A stretch of DNA of 64,000 nt. Source: Bacteroidales bacterium. Lineage in GTDB: Bacteria > Bacteroidota > Bacteroidia > Bacteroidales > UBA932. The notes beneath the pieces are model-generated. The model made no database searches, was not told where the DNA came from, and worked only from the letters and a program-made list of their open reading frames with translations. Position 1 is the stretch's first letter. Each line of letters starts with the position of its first letter. A program made the position numbers and the translations under genes. This document shows positions 49,252-58,289 of the stretch, in pieces. Where the stretch lies: the NCBI GenBank assembly GCA_016285455.1, contig JAEEQS010000002.1, positions 186,001 to 250,000 on the forward strand. Direction: 5' to 3'.

Positions 49252-49473
49252 ATGTATTGGACATTAGAGCTAGCATCAAAACTTGAAGATGCTCCTTGGC
49301 CAGCAACCAAGAGTGAATTACTTGATTATGCAGTCCGTTCCGGCGCGCCTGACGAAGTGATTGAGAACCTCAACGACATCGAAGACGAAGAAGAAGTATT
49401 CGACAGCATAGAAGACCTTTGGCCTGACTATCCTAGCAAGGAAGACTTCTTTTTCAACGAAGACGAATACTAG
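49252..49473 (+). CDS. DUF2795-like small acidic protein
   Basis: MYWTLELASKLEDAPWPATKSELLDYAVRSGAPDEVIENLNDI... Confidence 0.8.
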   Translation: MYWTLELASKLEDAPWPATKSELLDYAVRSGAPDEVIENLNDIEDEEEVFDSIEDLWPDYPSKEDFFFNEDEY

Positions 49474-49516
49474 TCCTAATTGAGGAGCAAAACCTCTCTA
49501 AAAGCATTGATTGAAA

Positions 49517-49556
49517 GAAAAAGACAGGAAATTCATTTCCTTGTCTTTTCTTTTTT
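49517..49556. terminator. bidirectional rho-independent terminator
   Basis: AAAAGACAGGAAATTCATTTCCTTGTCTTTTCTTTTTT between convergent genes. Confidence 0.75.
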
Positions 49557-50793
49557 AGAACAGGCCTTTTTCCTTTGCCTTGATAACGAGTTCTGCAGCG
49601 GTAGAAGCCTCAAACTTTGAAAGCAGTTTCTTACGGTACCATTTTATGGTAGGAAGAGAAAGATACATTTTCTCAGCGATTTGAGGACTTGTCTTGCCCT
49701 GGGAAATAAGCTGCAGTATCTGGTGTTCCCTTTCCGTCAGATCCACTTCCTGGCCGGAAGAATTGCCTTCGGTCTTTTCCATAACACTGATGGCTTCTTC
49801 TATTACCTCGTCTGCCGCAACGCTTTTACGCCTTAGCAGGGCGTTTCTTCTTACGTAAAGCATAAGGGCAATCATCAGAGCCACCAGGCACAGAGCTCCC
49901 CAGAAGAGCCATCTGAGCTGCTTTTTCTGCTGAAGCAGTACTTTCCTCATTACATCCAGGGTTTCCAGCCTTGCCCTGAATTCCTGATCTTCGTGGAGAG
50001 AATAGTACTTGTCTGCCTCTTCCAGGCACTTGAGGGCTCTGGAGGTTTTTCCCTGAGCCAGGTACAGTGCACCCAGGCCTTTCAGCGGAGAAGATATTTG
50101 TAGGGAGTCTCCGCTTTCCCTTGCATAGCCCAAAGACTTGTTGTAGCACTCTTCCGCCTGGGAATAATCTCCCTCGTCCAGCCAGGTCTCTCCCATATTG
50201 TACCAAAGTATGGCGTTGCTTTCCTTCCATCCGTACTTGTCAAAAATCTCTCCGGCCTTCTTGTAATAGTCCATAGCCTTTGGAATGGAATCCATCATAT
50301 TGTACATGTTGCCCAAAGCCCCATACAGGGTAGATTTGGCGTCGTCTATGGTTGACTGTGGATAGCCTTCAGGATGCTGAGGAGTTGTAGCCCCGCCTTC
50401 CATCGTCTTTATCGCATCCAGAGACTTGTTGTAATAGAAGATCGCCGAGTCCCATTGTTCCGCCGCATAATAATGCATTCCCAGCACTTTGGCCGCGTCA
50501 AAGTATGCAAACCAGTAACCTTTTTCCTGGCTCAGTGCCAATGTTTTGCGGGCAAACATCATGCTCCGCTCCCTGTTTATCTGCAGATAGCCCCACATCA
50601 AGTCTTTGTATGCTGTAAGCAAGCCGTCAATTTCTCCGTCAGAGGCCAAAGCTATCTTTTCCGGCGTCCAACCCGCTACAACTTTTTCCAATGAATCTGT
50701 ATTGTGCCCCCTGTGGTCTGAATACTGGGCCAAAGCAGATGAACAGCAGAACAGAACCAAAACAACAGCTGCAATCTTTCTCATAAAACTCAA
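49555..50793 (-). CDS. TPR protein with TM segment and C-terminal LuxR-type HTH
   Basis: Signal peptide, TPR-like helices, TM (LFWGALCLVALMIALMLYV), DLTEREHQILQLISQGKTSPQIAEKMYLSLPTIKWYRKKLLSKF. Confidence 0.85.
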   Translation of the reverse strand: MSFMRKIAAVVLVLFCCSSALAQYSDHRGHNTDSLEKVVAGWTPEKIALASDGEIDGLLTAYKDLMWGYLQINRERSMMFARKTLALSQEKGYWFAYFDAAKVLGMHYYAAEQWDSAIFYYNKSLDAIKTMEGGATTPQHPEGYPQSTIDDAKSTLYGALGNMYNMMDSIPKAMDYYKKAGEIFDKYGWKESNAILWYNMGETWLDEGDYSQAEECYNKSLGYARESGDSLQISSPLKGLGALYLAQGKTSRALKCLEEADKYYSLHEDQEFRARLETLDVMRKVLLQQKKQLRWLFWGALCLVALMIALMLYVRRNALLRRKSVAADEVIEEAISVMEKTEGNSSGQEVDLTEREHQILQLISQGKTSPQIAEKMYLSLPTIKWYRKKLLSKFEASTAAELVIKAKEKGLF

Positions 50794-50958
50794 TTGTTTA
50801 ATTCAACACAAATTTAGCAAACTCTCGCCAAAACTCCCTGAAACCCTAATTTCTATACCAAAGTATAATGGGCGCAAGGATTTTTCTATCCCAAAGGATG
50901 GTGCGCGGGAGAAAATGATTCCCGAATTTTGCATTGAAAAACAAACACTTGTCTAAGT

Positions 50959-51171
50959 ATGGCCGATACAACCAACAACATTACACTTACGGAAAAAGAA
51001 ACCGTAATTCTGAAAATGATAGCAGAAGGCAAAACCAGCCCAGATATAGCCAAGGCCTTGTGCCTGAGCCTTCCAACAATCAAATGGTACCGCAAGCGCC
51101 TTAAAGACAAATTCGGCTGCTCCAGCACCGTAATGTTAATCAGGAAGGCTATGGAATGGCATTTGTTATAG
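50959..51171 (+). CDS. stand-alone LuxR-type HTH protein (70 aa)
   Basis: LTEKETVILKMIAEGKTSPDIAKALCLSLPTIKWYRKRLKDKFGCSST; nearly the whole protein is the HTH. Confidence 0.75.
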   Translation: MADTTNNITLTEKETVILKMIAEGKTSPDIAKALCLSLPTIKWYRKRLKDKFGCSSTVMLIRKAMEWHLL

Positions 51172-51252
51172 ATTTTTCGTACATTTGAAAACTTAACGCA
51201 TAAAAAACATCATAATCCAAACGCAAAATCATTAATATCAAATACAACAAGT

Positions 51253-52629
51253 ATGAAAAAGTTTGCTTTAATCATCGCGATGCTGCTGTTTGTGGCAGCA
51301 GGTGCCGATGCTCAAGGATTCCTGAAGAAAATCGGCAAAGCAGTTAAGGACAAAACCGAGAACAAGACCGAAGAGACCGTTGACCAGGCCGTTGACAAAG
51401 TTTTTGACGGCATAGGCGGGCTTCTGAGCGGAAAGAAAAAAGACAAGGACAAGAAATCCAAGGACAGTGACGACGAGGATGAAGACGATGGCGAGGAAGT
51501 AACAGTTGCCAAGCCTGGCACCTGGACTTGCCCTAACCCTGAGTGCGGCCACAAGGGTAACACCGGAAAGTTCTGCGACCAGTGCGGAACCAAACGCCCG
51601 GACAATACCCCTGCTGAAGCTCAATACGAACAAAGCGACTTCGTGCCTGGAGCTGTTGCTTTCTTTGAAGATGATTTGAAGACTGAGCAGATGGGCGAGT
51701 TCCCGTCTAAATGGGATCTAATCGAGGGCTCTGCGGATGTGGCTAATTTAAAAGGTTTTAAGTGCCTCCATTTTGAACCGGGGTCAAGGGTTGAACCTCT
51801 GATGACCAATCAAAAGAGTTATATCCCGGATGTATTCACTTTAGAGTTCGATTTCTGGATGAACGACCCTAAGACAGAACTTAGCAACTGCTATGAGCTT
51901 GAGTTCAAGGATGCGCAGGGTGATGATGCTTATGAAATCAGAATTGGCGAATATTATGACAAACTATCAGTAACATGCCGTTACATATCTACCGCAGGTG
52001 ACTGGAGAGATTCTGGCGACGGCAAGACTTGGGAGTTGAAGAAGAATGACTGGAGCCACTTTGCTTTGTCTTTCAACAAGCGTGCCCTAAAGATCTATAT
52101 TAACAACAAGCGTGTTATTAACATCCCTAATTGCAGACCAGCTGTGCGTATGATAATCCATCAGGCAGAATGGGGCGGATTCAACGGCAACAATAATTAT
52201 GTAACAAACTTCCGCTATGCCAAAGGCGCTATGGATCTCTATGATCAGACTGTAACAGATATGGATGCTGTTTCAAAGGCCATCGCTGAGAGCGGAAAAT
52301 TTGTTACAAACAACATTCTGTTCGTTTCCGGAAAGGCAGATCTAAAGCCTGAGAGCATGGAGGAAATCAAGAAGGTGGCTGACTATATGAAGAAGAACCC
52401 TAACGTAAGGTTCGAGGTTCAGGGCCACTGCGATAACCAGGGATCTGACAAGGTTAATGATCCTCTGTCTCAGCAAAGAGCAGAAGCAGTTGTTAAGGAA
52501 CTGGTTAAGCTGGGATGCGATGAATTCAACCTCAGGGCAGTTGGCAAGGGAAGCCACGAGCCAGTAGCAGACAACTCAACAGAAGCCGGCAGAGCTCAGA
52601 ACCGCAGAGTTGAGTTCATAAAGAAGTAA
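51253..52629 (+). CDS. exported OmpA-family protein with internal zinc-ribbon
   Basis: Signal peptide; CPNPECGHKGNTGKFCDQCG; LamG-like middle; OmpA VRFEVQGHCDNQGSDKVNDPLSQQRAEAV. Confidence 0.85.
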   Translation: MKKFALIIAMLLFVAAGADAQGFLKKIGKAVKDKTENKTEETVDQAVDKVFDGIGGLLSGKKKDKDKKSKDSDDEDEDDGEEVTVAKPGTWTCPNPECGHKGNTGKFCDQCGTKRPDNTPAEAQYEQSDFVPGAVAFFEDDLKTEQMGEFPSKWDLIEGSADVANLKGFKCLHFEPGSRVEPLMTNQKSYIPDVFTLEFDFWMNDPKTELSNCYELEFKDAQGDDAYEIRIGEYYDKLSVTCRYISTAGDWRDSGDGKTWELKKNDWSHFALSFNKRALKIYINNKRVINIPNCRPAVRMIIHQAEWGGFNGNNNYVTNFRYAKGAMDLYDQTVTDMDAVSKAIAESGKFVTNNILFVSGKADLKPESMEEIKKVADYMKKNPNVRFEVQGHCDNQGSDKVNDPLSQQRAEAVVKELVKLGCDEFNLRAVGKGSHEPVADNSTEAGRAQNRRVEFIKK

Positions 52630-52640
52630 TTAAACTATTA

Positions 52641-52686
52641 TTGGAACGGCTGTAAGGTTTATGCTTTATGGCCGTTTCTTTTTTCT
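52641..52686 (+). terminator. terminator after the OmpA-family gene
   Basis: AACGGC...GGCCGTT followed by TCTTTTTT. Confidence 0.55.
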
Positions 52687-52714
52687 TATACCTAAAGATT
52701 AACAAGTATCCATT

Positions 52715-53491
52715 ATGAAAAAAATCTATTTAGCTCTTATGTGCGCTGCCTCTGTGGCACTGGTAGCAGCTTGCGGAGGCAATTCAGGCAAGAGCGGCCA
52801 AGCTGCAGAGAATGAAGTTAATGCAGAAGAGACTTCCGGCGAAAAGAAAACAGAGGCAGCGGTAGAGGAAACCGCTTCTGAGCCTGAGCAAATCGCTGAG
52901 GAAAAAGTTGAGCCGAAGAAATGGTATGAAAATGACTTTGTGCTCAAGGAAAAGATGTATGTTGGCACTCAAAGCATCACCAGGATCTATGCCCGCAAAG
53001 GCAATGTGGTAATCGGTACCAGCGAAGGCAGCCCTACAACCACTCTCTTTGAATGCACAGACTCAACCCGAGCCGAGTATCTGATAGGCAACAAGGGAAC
53101 TTACGGATTTGTAAAGGAAAAGACCGGATTCACAAGCGTAAATGACGCCATTTACAAGTATCTCAAGAGCCAGATGAGCGAGACTGTATTTGGAAAAACC
53201 GTGAAGAAGGATGACCCTGAATGCGTTGTCAGAGACACTGTTGTCTTTGAAAGGCCGGCATATATAATCACCAAGGAACATACGGAGAAGAACATTGCAG
53301 TAGAGGTGTATGGCAAGACCATAATGTGGATAGACAAGGAAAACGGTATGCCTTACTACAAGTACGGCTATGTCAGGAACGGAGACAGGGTTATAACAGA
53401 CGGGCCTGTATTTGAAGTGCTGGAGTTCTCTCTCAACCCAACCTACGAAGGACTGACAGTCAGCCTCGACGGACTTGAAAGAATTAATTAA
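52715..53491 (+). CDS. lipoprotein (hypothetical)
   Basis: MKKIYLALMCAASVALVAACGGN lipobox. Confidence 0.7.
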   Translation: MKKIYLALMCAASVALVAACGGNSGKSGQAAENEVNAEETSGEKKTEAAVEETASEPEQIAEEKVEPKKWYENDFVLKEKMYVGTQSITRIYARKGNVVIGTSEGSPTTTLFECTDSTRAEYLIGNKGTYGFVKEKTGFTSVNDAIYKYLKSQMSETVFGKTVKKDDPECVVRDTVVFERPAYIITKEHTEKNIAVEVYGKTIMWIDKENGMPYYKYGYVRNGDRVITDGPVFEVLEFSLNPTYEGLTVSLDGLERIN

Positions 53492-53511
53492 AAACCAATA
53501 ACTTAGCACCT

Positions 53512-54225
53512 ATGAAAAAGATTTATTTGATTATGCTGCTTGCCGCCTCGGCGATGATGATTGCATCTTGCGGCTCAAACTCAAACAATAACGGAGACGG
53601 CACTGAAGCCGAAGAACAGAAAGAAGAGGTTGCAAAAGAAAAAGGAACCTGGTTCTGTGATACTCCAGGCAAAGTTCTGACATATAAGCAGACCGGAACC
53701 GCCAACGACATCTTCAAATATCACATCGTTGAAAGCAAAACCGAAGGCAAAAAGACCACCATCACCTTCAATGTGGTGATAGAATCAATCAAAGGAGTTG
53801 CTCAGCAGCCTGTAGGATGCGATGTATGGACGGAAGACGGCCTCTTCCACACCAATGCCAAGGCAATGATGGGACAGTACGGCCCTGCTTTCAGCGTTAC
53901 AGGACACGGCCCTATTATTCCGGAAGAACCTAAAATTGGAGAAGATCTGGGAGACAGCAAGATTGTGATTGAAGCGCTTGGAACCACCGGCACTTTCCAC
54001 AATGTAAGATTCACCGGCAAGGAGGAGATTGAAACTCCTGCAGGAAAATTCAATTGCTGGGTTCTTGAATACGACTATACCTCAGAAGTGAATTTCATAA
54101 TGAATATCAAACAGGCCGGAACCTGCAAGATGTGGATGAAAAAAGGCATTGGCGTAGTCAAGAATGTTCTTAATGGAGAAGACGGCAATCCTACTCTCGT
54201 TCAGGAACTTATCGGTATTGAATAG
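53512..54225 (+). CDS. lipoprotein (hypothetical)
   Basis: MKKIYLIMLLAASAMMIASCGSN lipobox. Confidence 0.7.
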   Translation: MKKIYLIMLLAASAMMIASCGSNSNNNGDGTEAEEQKEEVAKEKGTWFCDTPGKVLTYKQTGTANDIFKYHIVESKTEGKKTTITFNVVIESIKGVAQQPVGCDVWTEDGLFHTNAKAMMGQYGPAFSVTGHGPIIPEEPKIGEDLGDSKIVIEALGTTGTFHNVRFTGKEEIETPAGKFNCWVLEYDYTSEVNFIMNIKQAGTCKMWMKKGIGVVKNVLNGEDGNPTLVQELIGIE

Positions 54226-54240
54226 CAAGACTTCCGTGAT

Positions 54241-54987
54241 ATGAAAAAGATTTATCTTATAATGTTGTTTGCCGTCTCAGCGATGTTGATAGCATCTTGC
54301 GGCGGAAAGAAATCTTCCAAGGCTGCACCGGATGAAGGGAAAAGCCCTGAAGAATCAGAAGTGTTCACCGGATCAAAAGACAGCCAAGAAGCTGCCGAGT
54401 TCTGCTTCCACAAAAACTACGGAATTGACTTTGCAGACATTACGCCAGACTTTGCGCTTGCTCAAGCAGACAAATACGACTTCTACGGAGACGATGGCCA
54501 CGTAGCTACCGCAACCTTTGCAATTGATGCAGACGAGCTGTCTAAAGACGAATACATAAAGTATGTGCGCAAGGTCTATGACGCCACCGCAAAAGCGTCA
54601 GACAACGGCATAAACGTCTATGGATTTGAGGAAAAGAACACTCTTGAAGAAGCCTCTCAGGAAAAAGACTTTGACCAGATGATAGAGGCCGGCAAGGGAG
54701 GAAAGATCTTTGGCATAGACCTTTACACCGGAATGTACGGCTGGTCTTTCATCAAGGGCGGACAGTTCTACCACTGCTCTATGGAAAGAATAGACAAGAA
54801 GGTGGAAGGCAAGACAGACAAGGTTCCATTGAAGGCCAGAGTGCAGATCTACAAAGGTTTGCAGAAAAGCCTAGACGAGGCTCTAGAAGACGTAGACAAA
54901 GTGCTTTCAGACCCTAAAGTTCAGGAAGCAGTACAGAAAGAGGCTCAGAAAGAAATGGAGAAAGCCTTGAATCAAGTCTCCAAGTAA
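54241..54987 (+). CDS. lipoprotein (hypothetical)
   Basis: MKKIYLIMLFAVSAMLIASCGGK lipobox. Confidence 0.7.
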   Translation: MKKIYLIMLFAVSAMLIASCGGKKSSKAAPDEGKSPEESEVFTGSKDSQEAAEFCFHKNYGIDFADITPDFALAQADKYDFYGDDGHVATATFAIDADELSKDEYIKYVRKVYDATAKASDNGINVYGFEEKNTLEEASQEKDFDQMIEAGKGGKIFGIDLYTGMYGWSFIKGGQFYHCSMERIDKKVEGKTDKVPLKARVQIYKGLQKSLDEALEDVDKVLSDPKVQEAVQKEAQKEMEKALNQVSK

Positions 54988-54990
54988 AAA

Positions 54991-56634
54991 CTAGAACCTG
55001 AGAATATTGTCTGCAAAAGAGACTACGGCTTCGCGGTGGGATATGAAGATAATGGTCTTTTTTCCGCGATAAGCATTGCAGATATTTTCAAGCAGACGAT
55101 GCTCAGTCTGGCCGTCAAGGGCGGAGGTAGCTTCATCCAAAAGAAGCACTCCGCCTTTTTTCAGCAGAGCCCTTGCGATGGCGATTCTCTGGCACTGCCC
55201 CTCTGAAAGGCCCGAGCCGTCTTCTCCGCACTTGGTGTCGAGTCCTTCCGGAAGATCAAACACAAAGCCCGCTTCAGCCGTAGAGAGGGCTTTTTTCATT
55301 GTATCTTCATCAGCCTGGGAATCAACTAACAGAAGGTTTTCACGGATAGTGCCTGAAAGAAGTGTGTTGCCCTGGGGAACATACATAAAGTTCTCCCTTG
55401 TGGCGGCAGAAATCTCAGCCTGGGTTAGCTTGCCTTCTTTTGTGCCGGACAATATCGCTGAGCCAGAAGAAGGCTCCAAAAGCCCCATCACGATTCTGAG
55501 CAGAGTACTCTTTCCGGCGCCGGTTGCACCCATTACGGCAGTCAGGCTTCCGGAAGGGAATATGCAGGAGAAATCGTTCAGAACCTTCTCGTCCGAATCC
55601 GGGTAAGAGAAGCATATGTTATTCAGCTTTATTTCCGGAGCATCTTCAAAGATGATTGCATCTCCCTGCTTTTCCTGCTGAAGGTCTGTAAGTTCAGATA
55701 GCCTCTCTATGGAAGTTACAGCGTGGATGAAAGCCGGAATGGCCCTGCCGATATCTGAAATAGGCCTTTGAACCTGGCTTACCAGCTGGAGCATAGCGGT
55801 CATCATACCGTAGGTAACAGTTCCGGCAGCTATGCCGAATACTCCCCAGAAGAAGGCCGCGGCATATCCGCCCAAAAAGCCAATACCCATAAATGCCCTG
55901 GCAAGCACGTTGTAGAACAGGCGCTTGCGAGTAAGGATCTCTATGTCTTTCTGCTCACTGTCAAGCCTGCCCATAACCTTAGACGGGCCAAAGAGCATAA
56001 GAACCAGGTCTCTCAGGCGGAGATTATCCTGGAAAAGCTGCTGGACGCGGCTGTCTTTTTTGCGTATATTGTCTGTTAGTCTTCTGAGCTTGCGGAAGAA
56101 CAGCCTGGAACCCACAATGGCCACAATCATAAGGGCAATCACCATCCATATAAGGCCAGGAGCCAGGATAACGGCATAGATAGATGCTGCAACAAGCTGG
56201 CATACAGTAATAAACACATCAGGAACCCTAACGCAGATAAGTTCCGTAACAACTCTGATGTCTTCTTCCAGGCGGTTTACTGTATCCGCGCTGTGGAACA
56301 TTTCCTTGCCTCTCCAAGTAGAGAAAAGAACGTGAGAGAAATGGTTTCTCCTGAGAATGTTCTGGGTCTTGACCACATTCATTTTCTCCCACCAGGCGGC
56401 AAAAAGGCGCAGGATGATCTGGAGCAGCATTACAGATGCCATAAGGATCACGTAAAACCACAGAGAGCCTTGCCGGTCTCCCGTGGCAACGTCAACCAGA
56501 GCCTTGCTAGTCCAAACAAAAGACAGAGACGCCGCAATCTGAACCAGGCCGATCAGAAAGCTGACTAGCATTCTCCACCTTGCGGGGCGGCTCATCTTTA
56601 TGGCTGCCTTAAGGCAATATCCAACGCTCTTCAT
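54991..56634 (-). CDS. ABC transporter, fused permease and ATPase
   Basis: TM domain plus GATGAGKSTLLRIVMGLLEP, LSEGQCQRIAIARALL, LLLDEATSALD. Confidence 0.93.
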   Translation of the reverse strand: MKSVGYCLKAAIKMSRPARWRMLVSFLIGLVQIAASLSFVWTSKALVDVATGDRQGSLWFYVILMASVMLLQIILRLFAAWWEKMNVVKTQNILRRNHFSHVLFSTWRGKEMFHSADTVNRLEEDIRVVTELICVRVPDVFITVCQLVAASIYAVILAPGLIWMVIALMIVAIVGSRLFFRKLRRLTDNIRKKDSRVQQLFQDNLRLRDLVLMLFGPSKVMGRLDSEQKDIEILTRKRLFYNVLARAFMGIGFLGGYAAAFFWGVFGIAAGTVTYGMMTAMLQLVSQVQRPISDIGRAIPAFIHAVTSIERLSELTDLQQEKQGDAIIFEDAPEIKLNNICFSYPDSDEKVLNDFSCIFPSGSLTAVMGATGAGKSTLLRIVMGLLEPSSGSAILSGTKEGKLTQAEISAATRENFMYVPQGNTLLSGTIRENLLLVDSQADEDTMKKALSTAEAGFVFDLPEGLDTKCGEDGSGLSEGQCQRIAIARALLKKGGVLLLDEATSALDGQTEHRLLENICNAYRGKKTIIFISHREAVVSFADNILRF

Positions 56635-56641
56635 TTTTGCT

Positions 56642-56911
56642 CTAATCCTCTATAAGTCCTGCTTCTTTCCAGGAGTTTATCAAGGTCTCGGAATCTTTTA
56701 GGGCGGTTTCTCTGTCAACCTCATAATGGTCCATAAGGAGATCGCAGAGCTTTTCAGCATTAAAATCCTTATCCTGAATCTGCTCCCACAGGTAGGCGGC
56801 AGTAGCGTTCAGGGAAATGATCTTGTTGAAATTCACTCTTTCCAGACCTTCTCCTGTTACAACATACTCGCCAAGAAGCTGGCGGAGCACAAATCCTTTC
56901 TTGAGTTTCAT
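56642..56911 (-). CDS. PqqD-family (RRE-like) protein
   Basis: 89 aa: LKKGFVLRQLLGEYVVTGEG...NFNKIISLNATAAYLWEQIQDKDFNAEKLCDLLMDHYEVD. Confidence 0.85.
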   Translation of the reverse strand: MKLKKGFVLRQLLGEYVVTGEGLERVNFNKIISLNATAAYLWEQIQDKDFNAEKLCDLLMDHYEVDRETALKDSETLINSWKEAGLIED

Positions 56912-56941
56912 ATCTTATTCAATTATTTGTTCTCAGCGATG

Positions 56942-57373
56942 TCAAATTTTGGTCCAAACCCTGCGGTAGAAAGCCAAAAGATATCTGCGTATAGGAAGCA
57001 GAGCCTTCCAAAGTTTTCCCTTTGAAGGAGTTACGCTCTTTCCTCCCGGCCTCACTATTTTTACGACAGTTCCCAGAACTTTGTCTTTTGTGCAGCTTTC
57101 TGTGCCGCGGACGTTGCCGTCTCCCATAAGGGTAAGCCTTTCTCCATCCTCAGCAATAATTCTATGAAGCACATATCTTCCTCCAAGATCCACAAGCACG
57201 ATGTCTCCCTTTTCCACCTTGTCTTTCTTCTTCAGCACAACATTGTCTTTTTCCTGGCGGATGAAAGGCAGCATGCTGTTTCCCTTGGGGCGCATCTCCA
57301 CCTCTCGTCCCTCCGCTAGAAGCCTTCCGACTTCGGGTATGAGAATCTCGTTGGGTATGGTAATCTTATCCAT
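56942..57373 (-). CDS. S24/S26-family signal-peptidase-like protein
   Basis: GREVEMRPKGNSMLPFIRQEKDNVVL...KGDIVLVDLGGRYVLHRIIAEDGERLTLMGDGN; Ser (SMLPF) with downstream Arg (HRI) as in S24/S26 folds. Confidence 0.82.
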   Translation of the reverse strand: MDKITIPNEILIPEVGRLLAEGREVEMRPKGNSMLPFIRQEKDNVVLKKKDKVEKGDIVLVDLGGRYVLHRIIAEDGERLTLMGDGNVRGTESCTKDKVLGTVVKIVRPGGKSVTPSKGKLWKALLPIRRYLLAFYRRVWTKI

Positions 57374-58256
57374 AAATGCTCTTGCAACTCAAACGGGCGG
57401 CATCTCCATCAGGCAGGCACTCCAGGCTGAAGCAAGGAACGCTTGCGGCTACCGCAGATAGAGACTGATGAATGCCGTCTGCAATCTTTCTTTCCGGACG
57501 GTAAGCGGAAACGGAAGGATAAAGGCAGGCGTAAGACTGCACAGGGCCAAGCCGTGTGATTTTGTTAAAAGGAGCCTGCACAATCCTCACAATTCCCGCA
57601 AGAGGCATCTCCAGATTCTTGTAGCAAGGAGTCTTGCCGCTCCACGGAGATCCGTAGATAATAATCCTTCCGTCTGCGTGACAGCGGATTACAGGATTAT
57701 CGTCGTTAAGCAATTCCGTTCCCTCAATGTTCTCCAGCCACATCCTGCTATGGGTGCTTTTTCCGGTTCCGCTCTTTCCCAGGAAAGCCACGGCCTTACC
57801 CTCTTTCATTATCACAGACGCGTGAACCTCAAGGCATCCAAGTGGTGCAGTCCTGAGAGCATAAAGGAGCATCATCACATTATTAACGGAAAAGACGGAA
57901 TTGCGCCTGTCCTTGAGCTCAAACTCCACTTTAGAAAAATCTTCCGAGGCAGAGCAAACGCAGCTGGTCGGACGGTTATCCAGCGGAGCCATAGTAAAAA
58001 ACCATTTTCCGGAAGGAGTCTTCCCTATAGTGATTCTCGGAAAACCCTTGTCTTCAGAAACCAGAAGCGGCTCCGGCTCATCTTCCCCAATACTTTCTAC
58101 CTGCCTGACTTCCAATATGGTGGTATCCGTTTCATCTATTCTGAACGGCTTCATATTGTCAAGCCTGTCCCAAAGAACCGTATCCTCCAGCCCCAGGCAA
58201 ATGGAATATCCTGCTATTTTAAAATATCTTGCTTCCATATCAAAATCAATCTTCAA
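57366..58256 (-). CDS. HPr kinase-like (HprK/ScmC-type) ATP-binding protein
   Basis: Walker A FLGKSGTGKSTHSRMW; LLNDDNPVIR; GSPWSGKTPC. Confidence 0.75.
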   Translation of the reverse strand: MKIDFDMEARYFKIAGYSICLGLEDTVLWDRLDNMKPFRIDETDTTILEVRQVESIGEDEPEPLLVSEDKGFPRITIGKTPSGKWFFTMAPLDNRPTSCVCSASEDFSKVEFELKDRRNSVFSVNNVMMLLYALRTAPLGCLEVHASVIMKEGKAVAFLGKSGTGKSTHSRMWLENIEGTELLNDDNPVIRCHADGRIIIYGSPWSGKTPCYKNLEMPLAGIVRIVQAPFNKITRLGPVQSYACLYPSVSAYRPERKIADGIHQSLSAVAASVPCFSLECLPDGDAARLSCKSIYG

Positions 58257-58289
58257 ATTTAATCAATAAAAAGACAAACTCCATATCTG

